Shown: piece after piece, positions 8,955 through 17,697 of the stretch
Layout: every line of letters starts with the position of its first letter
Numbering within the stretch: position 1 is the stretch's first letter
Assembly: GCA_963795825.1 (NCBI GenBank)
Contig: CAWCIW010000001.1
Location: 496,001 to 560,000, forward strand
DNA: 64,000 nt
DNA from: BOG-908 sp963795825
GTDB lineage: Bacteria > Pseudomonadota > Alphaproteobacteria > Acetobacterales > Acetobacteraceae
Reading direction: 5' to 3'
Notes under the pieces: generated by a model
The model's input: the letters and a program-made list of their open reading frames with translations, nothing else
What the model was told of the DNA's origin: nothing
The model's database searches: none
Position numbers and translations under genes: made by a program

Positions 8955-11900
8955 ATGCCAATCAGTTCGCCGGCGCGGCGCGCGGCCTTGTTCGCCGGCT
9001 GCTCTTTGTTTGCATTTTCCGTAGTGCTGGTCTCGCCTGCGCAGGCCCAGGCGCCTGCGCCCGATTCCGCCACCCCGGCTGCCAGCGCGCCGGCAAAGCC
9101 CGCGCATCCTGCCAGGAAGCGCCACGCTTCCGCCGCGAAGCATGCCGCTGCGACCGCAAAGGTGCAGCTGGCGCAAGCGACGCCGGCGCCGAAATCTGGC
9201 GAGACGCAAGGCCCGGCCACCGACATCACCGACAAGCAGCCGACCGCGCAACCCGAGACGATCCTTGTGCAGGGCTTCCGCAAATCGCTCGAATCGGCGC
9301 TGAACCGCAAGCGCAATTCCAACCTGCTGATCGAGTCCGTCGCACCCGAGGACGTGGGCAAGCTGCCTGATACCAACGTGGCCGAATCGTTGCAGCGCCT
9401 GCCCGGCGTGCAGATCGACCGCGGGCCGGCCGGCGAAGGCACCGCGGTTCTGATCGACGGTTTGCGCTACAACCTCACCACGCTGAACGGCGACGTTTTC
9501 GTCACCGGCCGCGAATTCTATTCGTCTGGCGAGGCGGCCGGCAACGGTGCGGGCTCCAACGTGCAGTTCAATTCCTTGCAGGGCATTCCCAGCGAGGAGA
9601 TCGGCGGCATCGATGTGTATAAATCGCCGAAAGCCTCGATCACCGAAGGCGGCCTCGGCGGCACGATCGACCTCAAGACCCGCGATCCGCTCGACCAGAC
9701 GATGGGTTTCAATCTCGGCGGCAATTTCCGCGAGAGCACGTCGCAGAACACCGGCAACTGGACGCCGAACGGCACGCTGGTGGGCGGCTACAAGTTCAGC
9801 GACCGCCTGGCGGTGACGGCAAGCTTCTCGTATGACGACCTGCACACCCACACCAACGAGGTGCAGGATTACAACCGCTCCGGCTGGAACGTGACGAACT
9901 CGGCGCAGATACTGACGGGCGGGCCGCTCACCGCCGCGCAATACACCACGATCGGCCAGAAATATATCGAGCCACAGCTGCAATATTTCACCGATATCGA
10001 CGATTTGCGCAAGGATATCGGCGCCTCGTTCGGCATTGCCGGCAAGATCACCGACGACATCAAGGTGTATGGCAACTGGTTCTATTCCCATGAGGACGAG
10101 ACCAACATCCAATACGCCAACAAGCTGTACTGGAACGGCGGCGCCAACAGCCCGCCGACCGGCATCGATCCGACGAAGCCCTACTCGATCGATCCGAACG
10201 GCGTGGTGCAGAGCGGCACGTTCACCGCGACCGGCGCCGAGACGGCCTCGCTCTATCAGGGTGTGACGACGGAGGCGAACAACTTCCAGCTCAAGACGGT
10301 GTTCAACAATGGCGGGCCGTGGCGCGGCAGCATCGACGGCGCCTACGCGTATGCCACCTACAACTCGCAGGCCGCACAGGCCGACGTGGAACACGGCCTT
10401 TACCTTTACAATAACAATACCCAGCCGACGCAGCCGACAGCGCCCGGCTGCAACAACGGTGCGGCCACCTGCGGCACCGGCTACGGTAATCCGCCTTACC
10501 AGTTCACCTACAACAATGGCGGCAATTCCGGCCTGCCGAACTACAGCTATATCGGCGCGCTGAAGAACATACTGAGCAACCCGAACTACGCCACGTTCAA
10601 ATCCAATTTCGCGTTTGCCGACCAGAACGTGGCGCGCGATTTCTCGATACGCGCGGATGGCGAGCGCGACCTTACTTTCATCAAGGATGTGGACAGCACG
10701 GTATCTTTCGGCGTGCGCTACGGCAGCCGCGCCGAAGAGGTGGACCACGGCAAATACCTCATCAATGGCACCGAGGCGGACGGCGTGGTGGCCGGCGGCG
10801 CGGGCACCGGCCCAGGGTCCGGCAATTATCTGTATTACCAGGATCCGGGCTATTGCGCCGGCGGCGGGCCGAATGGCGGCTGCGGCCAGGGCACGACGTA
10901 TATCCCGTTCTCTACCGCCACGAGCAATCCCGGCCTGGCGAAAGCGGTGAAGGGCTTCAATGGCCAGGGCTTCCTGGTGAAGGATATCGGCTCGCTCAGC
11001 AATCCTTCCACCTACCTCAATTCGGTGTGGAACGATGCCGGCGTTCCGAACAACACCGAGCGGCTGTTCGAGGATACGCTGAGCTCCTTCGGGGTGACGG
11101 AAAAGACCACCGCGGGCTACGTGATGGCCGATATGGGCAGCCCGTATAACCGCTTCCACCTCAATTTCGGCGTGCGTTTCGTCAATACCGAGCTGACCGT
11201 GGATGGTGCCACCGCAGGCCTGCCGCCGGAATATTACGGCACCGCGCCGTGGAACGGCGTGAACTCGAACAACGTGCCGTTCGCCAAGGACCGCAGCTAC
11301 CAGGATATCCTGCCGACGCTGAACTTCGTGCTGGATGTGTCGCCGGACGAAAAGGTTCGCGTGTCGGCGGCGCGCGTCGTCTCGCCGGCGGACCTCACGG
11401 CACTCGGGCTCGGCAACTCGTATAATTTCACCCGCGGCACCGCGCAGCCTTCCTCGACGAACAAGACGACGGCTTCGGGCGCCACGACGGGCTTCTATTT
11501 CGATGGCGGCAGCGCCGGCAACGCGGCGCTCGATCCGTATCGCGCGACGCAGGGCAACGTGTCCTACGAGAACTACTTCGCGCCGGGCTCGATCGCCAGC
11601 ATCGCCGGCTTCTACAAGCAGGTCGACAGTTTCGAGATCTACGAGAATAACCCGACGCGCATTTCCGACGATTTCGGCGGCACCGTGGCCAACGTGTCGA
11701 GCCCGGTGAATGCCGGCCACGGCAAGATCGCCGGCCTGGAACTCGGCCTGCAATACATCTTCACCAACCGGCTGCAGCCCTGGTTGCAGGGCTTCGGTTT
11801 CGCCGGCAACTACACCTATGCGGACTCGCTCTCGGACCAGAAATCCAGTTTCTCCGACCAGACGCCGATCCCCGGCGTTTCGCGCAACGCGATCACCACC

Positions 11901-12209
11901 ACGCTGTTCTACGAACGTTACGGCTTCAACGGCCGGGTTTCCTACACCTGGCGCAGCACGTCCATCAACGACGGTATAGGCGGCTCCACCTTCTCGTTCG
12001 GCGGCAAGACATACGAGATATTCCAGGCGCCGTATGGCCAGGTGGATCTGCAGCTCGGCTACGATCTGAACAAGAAGCTCGGCTTCGTGTTCTCCGCGCA
12101 GAACCTCAGCGATTCGGCGCAGCACACCTATCTGCAATACAAGAACGAGCCGTTCACCTACGACGATAGCGGCCGCCGGTTCTTCCTCGGCTTGAAGTTC
12201 AAGCTGTAG
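8955..12209 (+). CDS. TonB-dependent receptor (Xanthomonas/Caulobacter carbohydrate type)
   Basis: Outer-membrane receptor of 1084 residues, energised by TonB-ExbBD, probably importing an oligosaccharide or glycoside. A signal peptide ends near VLVSPAQAQA. A disordered Ala/Lys/Pro segment and a TonB-box-like ETILVQGFR (about residue 100) follow. The plug carries PEDVGKLPDTNVAESLQRLPG and IDVYKSPKASITEGGLGGTI, signatures of the large Xanth-Caul receptor class. The rest is a beta-barrel ending in RRFFLGLKFKL, with the terminal hydrophobic strand expected for BAM insertion. Length fits this class (900-1100). It heads a locus with a halogenase-like flavoprotein and a GH3 glycosidase, and has a LacI-type operator upstream, all pointing to a sugar substrate. 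The exact ligand cannot be read from sequence. Confidence 0.93.
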   Translation: MPISSPARRAALFAGCSLFAFSVVLVSPAQAQAPAPDSATPAASAPAKPAHPARKRHASAAKHAAATAKVQLAQATPAPKSGETQGPATDITDKQPTAQPETILVQGFRKSLESALNRKRNSNLLIESVAPEDVGKLPDTNVAESLQRLPGVQIDRGPAGEGTAVLIDGLRYNLTTLNGDVFVTGREFYSSGEAAGNGAGSNVQFNSLQGIPSEEIGGIDVYKSPKASITEGGLGGTIDLKTRDPLDQTMGFNLGGNFRESTSQNTGNWTPNGTLVGGYKFSDRLAVTASFSYDDLHTHTNEVQDYNRSGWNVTNSAQILTGGPLTAAQYTTIGQKYIEPQLQYFTDIDDLRKDIGASFGIAGKITDDIKVYGNWFYSHEDETNIQYANKLYWNGGANSPPTGIDPTKPYSIDPNGVVQSGTFTATGAETASLYQGVTTEANNFQLKTVFNNGGPWRGSIDGAYAYATYNSQAAQADVEHGLYLYNNNTQPTQPTAPGCNNGAATCGTGYGNPPYQFTYNNGGNSGLPNYSYIGALKNILSNPNYATFKSNFAFADQNVARDFSIRADGERDLTFIKDVDSTVSFGVRYGSRAEEVDHGKYLINGTEADGVVAGGAGTGPGSGNYLYYQDPGYCAGGGPNGGCGQGTTYIPFSTATSNPGLAKAVKGFNGQGFLVKDIGSLSNPSTYLNSVWNDAGVPNNTERLFEDTLSSFGVTEKTTAGYVMADMGSPYNRFHLNFGVRFVNTELTVDGATAGLPPEYYGTAPWNGVNSNNVPFAKDRSYQDILPTLNFVLDVSPDEKVRVSAARVVSPADLTALGLGNSYNFTRGTAQPSSTNKTTASGATTGFYFDGGSAGNAALDPYRATQGNVSYENYFAPGSIASIAGFYKQVDSFEIYENNPTRISDDFGGTVANVSSPVNAGHGKIAGLELGLQYIFTNRLQPWLQGFGFAGNYTYADSLSDQKSSFSDQTPIPGVSRNAITTTLFYERYGFNGRVSYTWRSTSINDGIGGSTFSFGGKTYEIFQAPYGQVDLQLGYDLNKKLGFVFSAQNLSDSAQHTYLQYKNEPFTYDDSGRRFFLGLKFKL

Positions 12210-12243
12210 GTTTTCGGCGGCGAAAAGACGGGTCGGGGCGCGC

Positions 12244-13746
12244 ATGGACGAGCAGGCGATACGCAAGGTTGTGATACTCGGCGGTGGCACCGCGGGCTGG
12301 ATCGCCGCCGCCGCACTGGCGCGGGTGTTCCAGCGGCGGATGGAGATCGTCGTCGTCGAATCGCCGGACGTGCCGATCGTGGGCGTGGGCGAGGCGACGA
12401 TACCGGCGATACTGGATTTCCTGCGCTTTCTCGGCGAGGACGAACGCGCCTTCATGGACGCCACCCAGGCGACCTATAAGCTCGGCATCGTGTTCGAGGA
12501 TTGGGCGCGGCCGGGGCATCGCTACTGGCATCCGTTCGGCACGTTTGGTGGCCCTATCAACAACCGTCCGTTCCAGCATTACTGGCAGCGCGCCAAGCAG
12601 GAGAAGCGTGCCTGCACGGTGCCGGAGTATAGTCTGGCAGCGTCGCTTGGTGAGGCTGGGAAGTTTCTCGGTATGGCACCCGGATCGAACGCGCTCGCGG
12701 CGGGGTTCCGGTATGCGCTGCATTTCGATGCGGCCCTGGTGGGGCAGCGTCTGCGCAAGATCGCCGAGCGCGGCGGCGTGCGGCATATGGCGGCCACCGT
12801 TTCCGGCACGCGCCTGGCGGCGGATGGCGGGATCGCGGAATTGCTGCTGGCCGATGGGCGCAGCGAGGCCGCGGATCTGTTCATCGACTGCTCCGGCTTT
12901 CGGGGCGCGTTGATCGGCGGCGCGCTCGGGGTGGCCTATCGGGACTGGCGGCACTGGCTGCCCTGCGACCGCGCCGTGGCGGCTCCGGGGCCGGTGCTGC
13001 ACCCGCGGCCGCCTTACACGCTTTCGGCGGCGCACGCGGCCGGTTGGCGCTGGCAGATACCGCTGCAGCACCGCACCGGCAACGGCGTGATCTACAGCAG
13101 CCAGTGGATGGACGACGACACGGCGGAACGGCTCCTGCGCGATGCGATCGGCGCCGAACCTCTGGCCGCGCCGCGGCAGTTGCGCTTCACCACAGGGCGT
13201 CGCGAGGATTTCTGGGTGGGCAATTGCGTGGCGCTCGGCCTGGCGGCGGGGTTCCTCGAGCCGCTCGAATCCACCAGCATACAGCTTGTGATAAGCGGCA
13301 TATACAAGCTGATCGACCATTTTCCGGACCGCGGTTTCGGCGCGCGCAACATCGCCGCATATAATCGCTACATGGTTGAGGAATTCGACAGCGTACGCGA
13401 TTTCATCATCCTGCATTACTGCCTGGCGGGGCGCGACGACACGCCATTCTGGCGCCATTGCGCGACGATGGAGTTGCCCGAAACGCTGCAGGAGCGCATC
13501 GCGCTGTATCGCGAGACCGGTCGGCTGGTGCCGAAGCCGTTCGAGATCTTCACTGATCTGAGCTGGTTCTATGTGTTCGAGGGACTGGGCGTGGATCCCG
13601 CCGGCATCGATCCTGTGGCGATGCTGCCGACCAGCGGCGACATTTTCGGCGTCATGGACCAGATACGGCAGGGTGTGTCGCAGATCGTGCGCGTCTCGCC
13701 TTTGCAGGACGCCCTGTTCGAGAGCGCCCGCCGCGCCGCATGCTGA
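12244..13746 (+). CDS. tryptophan-halogenase family flavoprotein
   Basis: Protein of 500 residues of the FAD-dependent tryptophan 7-halogenase family. The N-terminal FAD motif is VVILGGGTAGWIAAAAL, then VPIVGVGEATIP. A lysine in ATYKLGIVFEDW aligns with the catalytic Lys of PrnA-type enzymes. The diagnostic WxWxIP motif is present as WRWQIP near residue 268, and ESTSIQL lies in the C-terminal half. It starts 35 nt after the TonB receptor, suggesting one transcript. Such proteins are common beside TonB receptors and glycosidases in Caulobacter/Xanthomonas-type sugar loci, where their substrate is unknown. Halogenation of free tryptophan is therefore not assumed. Confidence 0.92.
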   Translation: MDEQAIRKVVILGGGTAGWIAAAALARVFQRRMEIVVVESPDVPIVGVGEATIPAILDFLRFLGEDERAFMDATQATYKLGIVFEDWARPGHRYWHPFGTFGGPINNRPFQHYWQRAKQEKRACTVPEYSLAASLGEAGKFLGMAPGSNALAAGFRYALHFDAALVGQRLRKIAERGGVRHMAATVSGTRLAADGGIAELLLADGRSEAADLFIDCSGFRGALIGGALGVAYRDWRHWLPCDRAVAAPGPVLHPRPPYTLSAAHAAGWRWQIPLQHRTGNGVIYSSQWMDDDTAERLLRDAIGAEPLAAPRQLRFTTGRREDFWVGNCVALGLAAGFLEPLESTSIQLVISGIYKLIDHFPDRGFGARNIAAYNRYMVEEFDSVRDFIILHYCLAGRDDTPFWRHCATMELPETLQERIALYRETGRLVPKPFEIFTDLSWFYVFEGLGVDPAGIDPVAMLPTSGDIFGVMDQIRQGVSQIVRVSPLQDALFESARRAAC

Positions 13747-13779
13747 CCGCAGATGCGTACGATTGCGCGGGATCTCGCG

Positions 13780-13793
13780 TGACAGCGCTATCA
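13780..13793. promoter_or_regulatory. LacI-family operator, site 2
   Basis: Exact copy of the 14-bp palindrome at 8786-8799 (TGACAGCGCTATCA), 39 nt upstream of the GH3 start codon at 13832 and 34 nt after the halogenase-family gene. It suggests the GH3 gene also has its own promoter under the same regulator. Confidence 0.75.
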
Positions 13794-13831
13794 CGTGTTG
13801 CCGCTTTATGTCTCATTGCAAGGTTTGTCGC

Positions 13832-16360
13832 ATGACCCAGACGATACGGGAGTTCCGGCAGGTGGTTGGCGGAACACATGCCGTGAGACGCGCGCTGATG
13901 CTGCTCGCCTTGCTCGGCGCCGGCGCCGGCGCGCGGGCGCAGGACAGCGCGGCACTGGCCACGGCACACCCCGCGCAATGGCCGGCCTTGCCGCCAAGCC
14001 TGCTGATACAGCCTGGAACGGAGAAGATCGTCGACGGATTGCTCGCGCGCATGACGCTTGACGAGAAAATCGGGCAGATGGTGCAGGCCGACATCGCCTC
14101 GATCTCGCCGGAGGATCTGCGGCGCTACAAACTGGGCTCCATCCTGGCGGGCGGATTGAGCGCGCCTGGCGGCAATCTGCATGCCGGGCCGGCGGCGTGG
14201 CAGAGCCTTGTTGCCGCCTACAAGCAGGCCGCGCTGGCGGGTGCTACCGCCGCGCATCCGGCGATACCGATCCTGTTCGGTATCGACGCGGTGCATGGCG
14301 ACGGGAAGGTTCGCGGCGCCACGATATTTCCGCATAATATCGGCCTGGGCGCCGCGCACGATCCCGATCTCCTCAGGCGTATCGGCCAGGCGACCGCGCA
14401 GGAGGCTGCGGCCACCGGCGTGAACTGGGTGTTCGCGCCGACCGTGGCGGTTGCGCGCGATATGCGCTGGGGCCGCGCCTATGAGAGCTATTCCGACGAT
14501 CCTGCGCTTGTCGCCGGATATGCCGCCGCGATGGTCGAGGGGTTGCAGGGCGCGCCGGGCGATGCGGGGTTCCTCTCGCCGCCGCATGTGCTGGCCTCCG
14601 CCAAACATTTCCTGGGCGATGGCGGCACCGATGCGGGGCGCGACCAGGGCGACACGCTGGCGACCGAGGCTGTTCTGCGCGATGTGCACGCCGCTGGATA
14701 CAAGGCCGCGCTGGCGGCCGGCGTGGGCACCGTGATGGCTTCGTATAATGCGTGGCACGGCGAGAAGATGCACGGCAATGCCAGCCTGCTCACCGGCGTT
14801 CTCAAGCAGCGCTGGGGTTTTGGCGGATTCGTCATTGGCGACTGGAACGCGCAGGAGGAAATCCCGGGCTGCACGAAATCGGACTGCGCCCAGGCGGTGA
14901 ATGCCGGGATCGACATGGTGATGGCGCCCGACAGCTGGAAGGAGATGTACGCCAGCCTGCGCGACCAGGCGCGCGCCGGCACGATACCGGCTGCGCGTAT
15001 CGACGATGCGGTGCGCCGTATCCTGCGTATCAAGGTGCTTGCCGGGCTGTTTGCCAGCACGCCGCCTGATCCGGGCGGCGACTTCGCGGTAGTCGGCACC
15101 GCCGCGCATCATCTGCTGGCGCGCGAGGCGGTGCGCAAGTCGCTCGTTTTGCTGAAGGACGAAGGCAAAGTGCTGCCGATCGCGCCGGGCCGTCATGTTC
15201 TGGTGACGGGCGACGGCGCCGACTCGATCGGCATGCAATCCGGCGGCTGGACGGTGGACTGGCAGGGCGCGCACAACAGCAACGCGGATGTGGCCGGCGC
15301 AACCTCGATCTTTGCAGGATTGCGCGCCGCCCTGGCGCAGACGGGGGGCAGCGCCGAACTCAGTGCGGATGGCAGTTTCGCCCACCGGCCGGACGTGGCG
15401 ATCGTGGTATTCGGCGAGGCGCCGTATGCGGAATTCGAAGGCGATCGCGAGACGCTGGCGTTGCCGCACGCGGAACGCGTGCTTGGCGTGCTGCGCCGTT
15501 TGCGCGCGCAGCATATTCCGGTGGTGAGCGTGTTGCTCTCGGGGCGGCCGCTCTGGGTCAATCCGGAACTGAATGCGTCGGACGCGTTCGTGGCGGCCTG
15601 GCTGCCGGGCGGCGAAAGCGAGGGCGTGGCGGACCTGCTCGTGGCCGGAAAAACCGGTGCGCCCGCCTATGATTTTACCGGGCGGCTGAGTTTTCCGTGG
15701 CCCGCGACGGCCATGCCCGTCACCTACGATGCGCAGGATCATGTGTCCGGCGCGCTGTTCGCCCGCGGCTACGGGCTGGACAGCGCGCATCCGGCGACGG
15801 TCCCGACTCTGTCGGAGCAGGCGGACATTCCGGCGAAATGGGCAAGTGTCGACACATTCTACGGTGCGGGTCACGTGATCGCGCCGTGGTCGATCTATCT
15901 TACCGATACGGCGGCACAGGTGCGCCTTACGCGCGATACGCAGGACTCGCCGGCGAAAGCGCTGCGGGCAGCGCGCGAAGGCGATGCGATACGCGCGTCG
16001 TGGTCCGGCAACGGCGAAGGCACGTTCTGGATCGGCGACACCGAAAGCGATTTCGCCAGCCGTGCGAAAGAAGGTTACGGCCTGAGCTTCACCTACAAGG
16101 TGGACCGGGCGCCGGCGGGCAAGATGCTGCTCGGCATGCAATGCGGGCCGGGTTGCGCGGGTTGGGTGGACGTGACGGCTGCTTTGCACGCGGTGGGATG
16201 GCAGACATTGCGTGTTCCGCTGGCATGTTTCGCGGCGCGTGGGGCGGCGCTTGGGCGGGTGGATACGCCGTTTGCTTTGCGGACTCGTGACGCGGCGGCG
16301 GTTACTATACGGAATGTTTCTTTGGTGGGGGGAGCGGGGAGCGCTTGTCCGGCAGCGTAA
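13832..16360 (+). CDS. glycoside hydrolase family 3 exo-beta-glucosidase, exported
   Basis: 842-residue secreted GH3 enzyme that releases sugars from non-reducing ends of beta-glucans or glycosides, probably in the periplasm. A signal peptide is visible (RRALMLLALLGAGAGARAQ). The TIM-barrel domain has MTLDEKIGQM, the FGIDAVHGDGKV and FPHNIGLGAA stretches, KHF at about 258-260 and the nucleophile D337 in FVIGDWNAQEE. The alpha/beta sandwich follows (KSLVLLKDEGKVLPI, FGEAPYAEFEGDR). The C-terminal 200 residues form an extra beta-rich, ExoP-like domain. The ATG at 13832 is preceded by AAGG; another ATG at 13808 is possible. The stop codon is directly followed by a copy of the hairpin element. 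Substrate is inferred only as a beta-linked glucose polymer or glycoside. Confidence 0.93.
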   Translation: MTQTIREFRQVVGGTHAVRRALMLLALLGAGAGARAQDSAALATAHPAQWPALPPSLLIQPGTEKIVDGLLARMTLDEKIGQMVQADIASISPEDLRRYKLGSILAGGLSAPGGNLHAGPAAWQSLVAAYKQAALAGATAAHPAIPILFGIDAVHGDGKVRGATIFPHNIGLGAAHDPDLLRRIGQATAQEAAATGVNWVFAPTVAVARDMRWGRAYESYSDDPALVAGYAAAMVEGLQGAPGDAGFLSPPHVLASAKHFLGDGGTDAGRDQGDTLATEAVLRDVHAAGYKAALAAGVGTVMASYNAWHGEKMHGNASLLTGVLKQRWGFGGFVIGDWNAQEEIPGCTKSDCAQAVNAGIDMVMAPDSWKEMYASLRDQARAGTIPAARIDDAVRRILRIKVLAGLFASTPPDPGGDFAVVGTAAHHLLAREAVRKSLVLLKDEGKVLPIAPGRHVLVTGDGADSIGMQSGGWTVDWQGAHNSNADVAGATSIFAGLRAALAQTGGSAELSADGSFAHRPDVAIVVFGEAPYAEFEGDRETLALPHAERVLGVLRRLRAQHIPVVSVLLSGRPLWVNPELNASDAFVAAWLPGGESEGVADLLVAGKTGAPAYDFTGRLSFPWPATAMPVTYDAQDHVSGALFARGYGLDSAHPATVPTLSEQADIPAKWASVDTFYGAGHVIAPWSIYLTDTAAQVRLTRDTQDSPAKALRAAREGDAIRASWSGNGEGTFWIGDTESDFASRAKEGYGLSFTYKVDRAPAGKMLLGMQCGPGCAGWVDVTAALHAVGWQTLRVPLACFAARGAALGRVDTPFALRTRDAAAVTIRNVSLVGGAGSACPAA

Positions 16361-16539
16361 GGAAGCAAGCAGTCCTTTTTTGAAAAAAAGGACCAAAAAA
16401 CTTTTGCGTTCCTCCGCTGCATCGACGCTTCCTGTCTGTGCGCAAAGGCGCGTCTGGCAGGAAGGGCGCGGGTAGTATTGCAGCGGGGAACGCAAACGTT
16501 TTTTGGTCCTTTTTTTCAAAAAAGGACTGCTTGCCTTTA
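16361..16539. repeat. full-length nested hairpin element, copy C
   Basis: Between convergent GH3 and LacI genes. Left arm GGAAGCAAGCAG, hairpin with GTCC/GGAC and a T6 inner stem, then CAAAAAACTTTTGC. The core carries its own inverted pair (CTTCCTG / CAGGAAG). The right arm mirrors it. The LacI stop codon (16537-16539) is inside the right arm, and the GH3 stop abuts the left arm. Confidence 0.88.
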
Positions 16540-17574
16540 CCTTATGAACGCAGTCGACAACCCTGGCACCAGCGTAAACCCAGGCAAATCCGCCCCGCCA
16601 TCCTCGTCGCAATCCGGCAGCACCGAGCCGCTGATCAGCCGCTCCGCCGCCAACGCCGCCATCTCCACGATCGGCTGGCGCAGCGTGGTCAGCCGCGGCC
16701 GGCTGAAGCGCGAGCCGGTACTGTCGTCGAAACCCGCGACGGATAGATCCTGCGGCACCACCAGCCCCAGCTCTGCGGCAACCGCCATGCAGCCGAGCGC
16801 CATGTCGTCGTTGCTGGCGAAGATCGCTGTCGGGCGCTCGGGCTTGTCGAGCAGCGCGTGCGCGGCCGCGATGCCGGAGGCATACGTGTAGTCGCCGGCG
16901 GCGATCCACGGCGTGGTGAGCCCGCGCGCGGTGATCGCCTGCAGGAAACCGGTTTTGCGCGAGGCGCTGGAGCCGTAGCGCGGCGTGCCCTCGATGAAGC
17001 CGATCCGGCGGTGGCCGAGATCGAGCAGGTGGTCCGTCATGCCGCGCGCGGCCGCCCTGTCGTCGAGCGACAGCCGCAAACCGCCGCCGCCCGCCTGCTC
17101 CGGGCCGAGCCGTGCGAACGCCACGCCGGCGTCGCGCAATATGCCGAGCAGGGTTGCGTTGTCCGAACTCGGCGGGGTGAGGATCACGCCGTCCGGCCGC
17201 AATGCCGAGAGCACGCGGCGCACGTCGTCGCGCATCGAGGGGGCATCGCTGTCCACCAGCTCGGTGAGCAGGTGGAAACCGGCGGCGCGGCAGGGCAGCG
17301 TGGCGCCGAGCTGGATGCGCGCGAGGTAATCCGTGCCACGTTCGTTGCGCCAGTGCTGCAAGGTGAGCTTGGCGTCCACGAACGCGGCAATCAGAAAAGA
17401 GCGTGATCCTGCCAGGCTGCGCGCGGACCGGTTCGGATGGTAGTCGAGTGCGGCTGCGGCTTCCTGCACGCGCTCGCGCATTTCCGCGCGCACGTTCGGC
17501 TCGGCGTTCATCACGCGCGATACCGTTTTGATCGACACGCCGGCGCGGTCCGCAACGTCGTAGATCGTAGCCAA
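16537..17574 (-). CDS. LacI-family transcriptional regulator
   Basis: DNA-binding regulator of about 345 residues. The N-terminal LacI helix-turn-helix reads ATIYDVADRAGVSIKTVSRV, followed by hinge helix HPNRSARSLAG. The periplasmic-binding-protein-like effector domain follows (DGVILTPPSSDN, GHRRIGFIEGT, PTAIFASNDDMALGCM, LSVAGFDD). I choose the TTG at 17574: it puts the HTH at residue 2 as in most family members, gives typical length, is preceded by GGGAGA and avoids overlap with the divergent transporter. An ATG at 17658 is the alternative. The twin palindromes upstream of the TonB receptor and the GH3 gene are probable targets, with a sugar as inducer. Confidence 0.9.
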   Translation of the reverse strand: MATIYDVADRAGVSIKTVSRVMNAEPNVRAEMRERVQEAAAALDYHPNRSARSLAGSRSFLIAAFVDAKLTLQHWRNERGTDYLARIQLGATLPCRAAGFHLLTELVDSDAPSMRDDVRRVLSALRPDGVILTPPSSDNATLLGILRDAGVAFARLGPEQAGGGGLRLSLDDRAAARGMTDHLLDLGHRRIGFIEGTPRYGSSASRKTGFLQAITARGLTTPWIAAGDYTYASGIAAAHALLDKPERPTAIFASNDDMALGCMAVAAELGLVVPQDLSVAGFDDSTGSRFSRPRLTTLRQPIVEMAALAAERLISGSVLPDCDEDGGADLPGFTLVPGLSTAFIR

Positions 17575-17697
17575 ACTCTGTGTCTCCCGGCCGCGGCTTG
17601 ACGCCGGCGCGGCCCCTATCCCAAGATGAAACCAGGGTTCCGCGCTTGTGTCGCGCATTGTCAAGGTCGCAATTTGCTGAGCAAAGGCGAGGGCGTC

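Noticed and set aside
8847..12464. 1205-residue open frame on the minus strand opposite the TonB receptor
   Set aside because: It is the antisense shadow of a gene with strong motifs, has no recognisable domain, and long antisense frames are expected in DNA of this GC content.
16361..16539. Standard Rho-independent terminators
   Set aside because: The stems are mostly A/T with T-runs inside the stem instead of a GC stem followed by a U tract, so the standard model does not describe them well, though termination may still occur.
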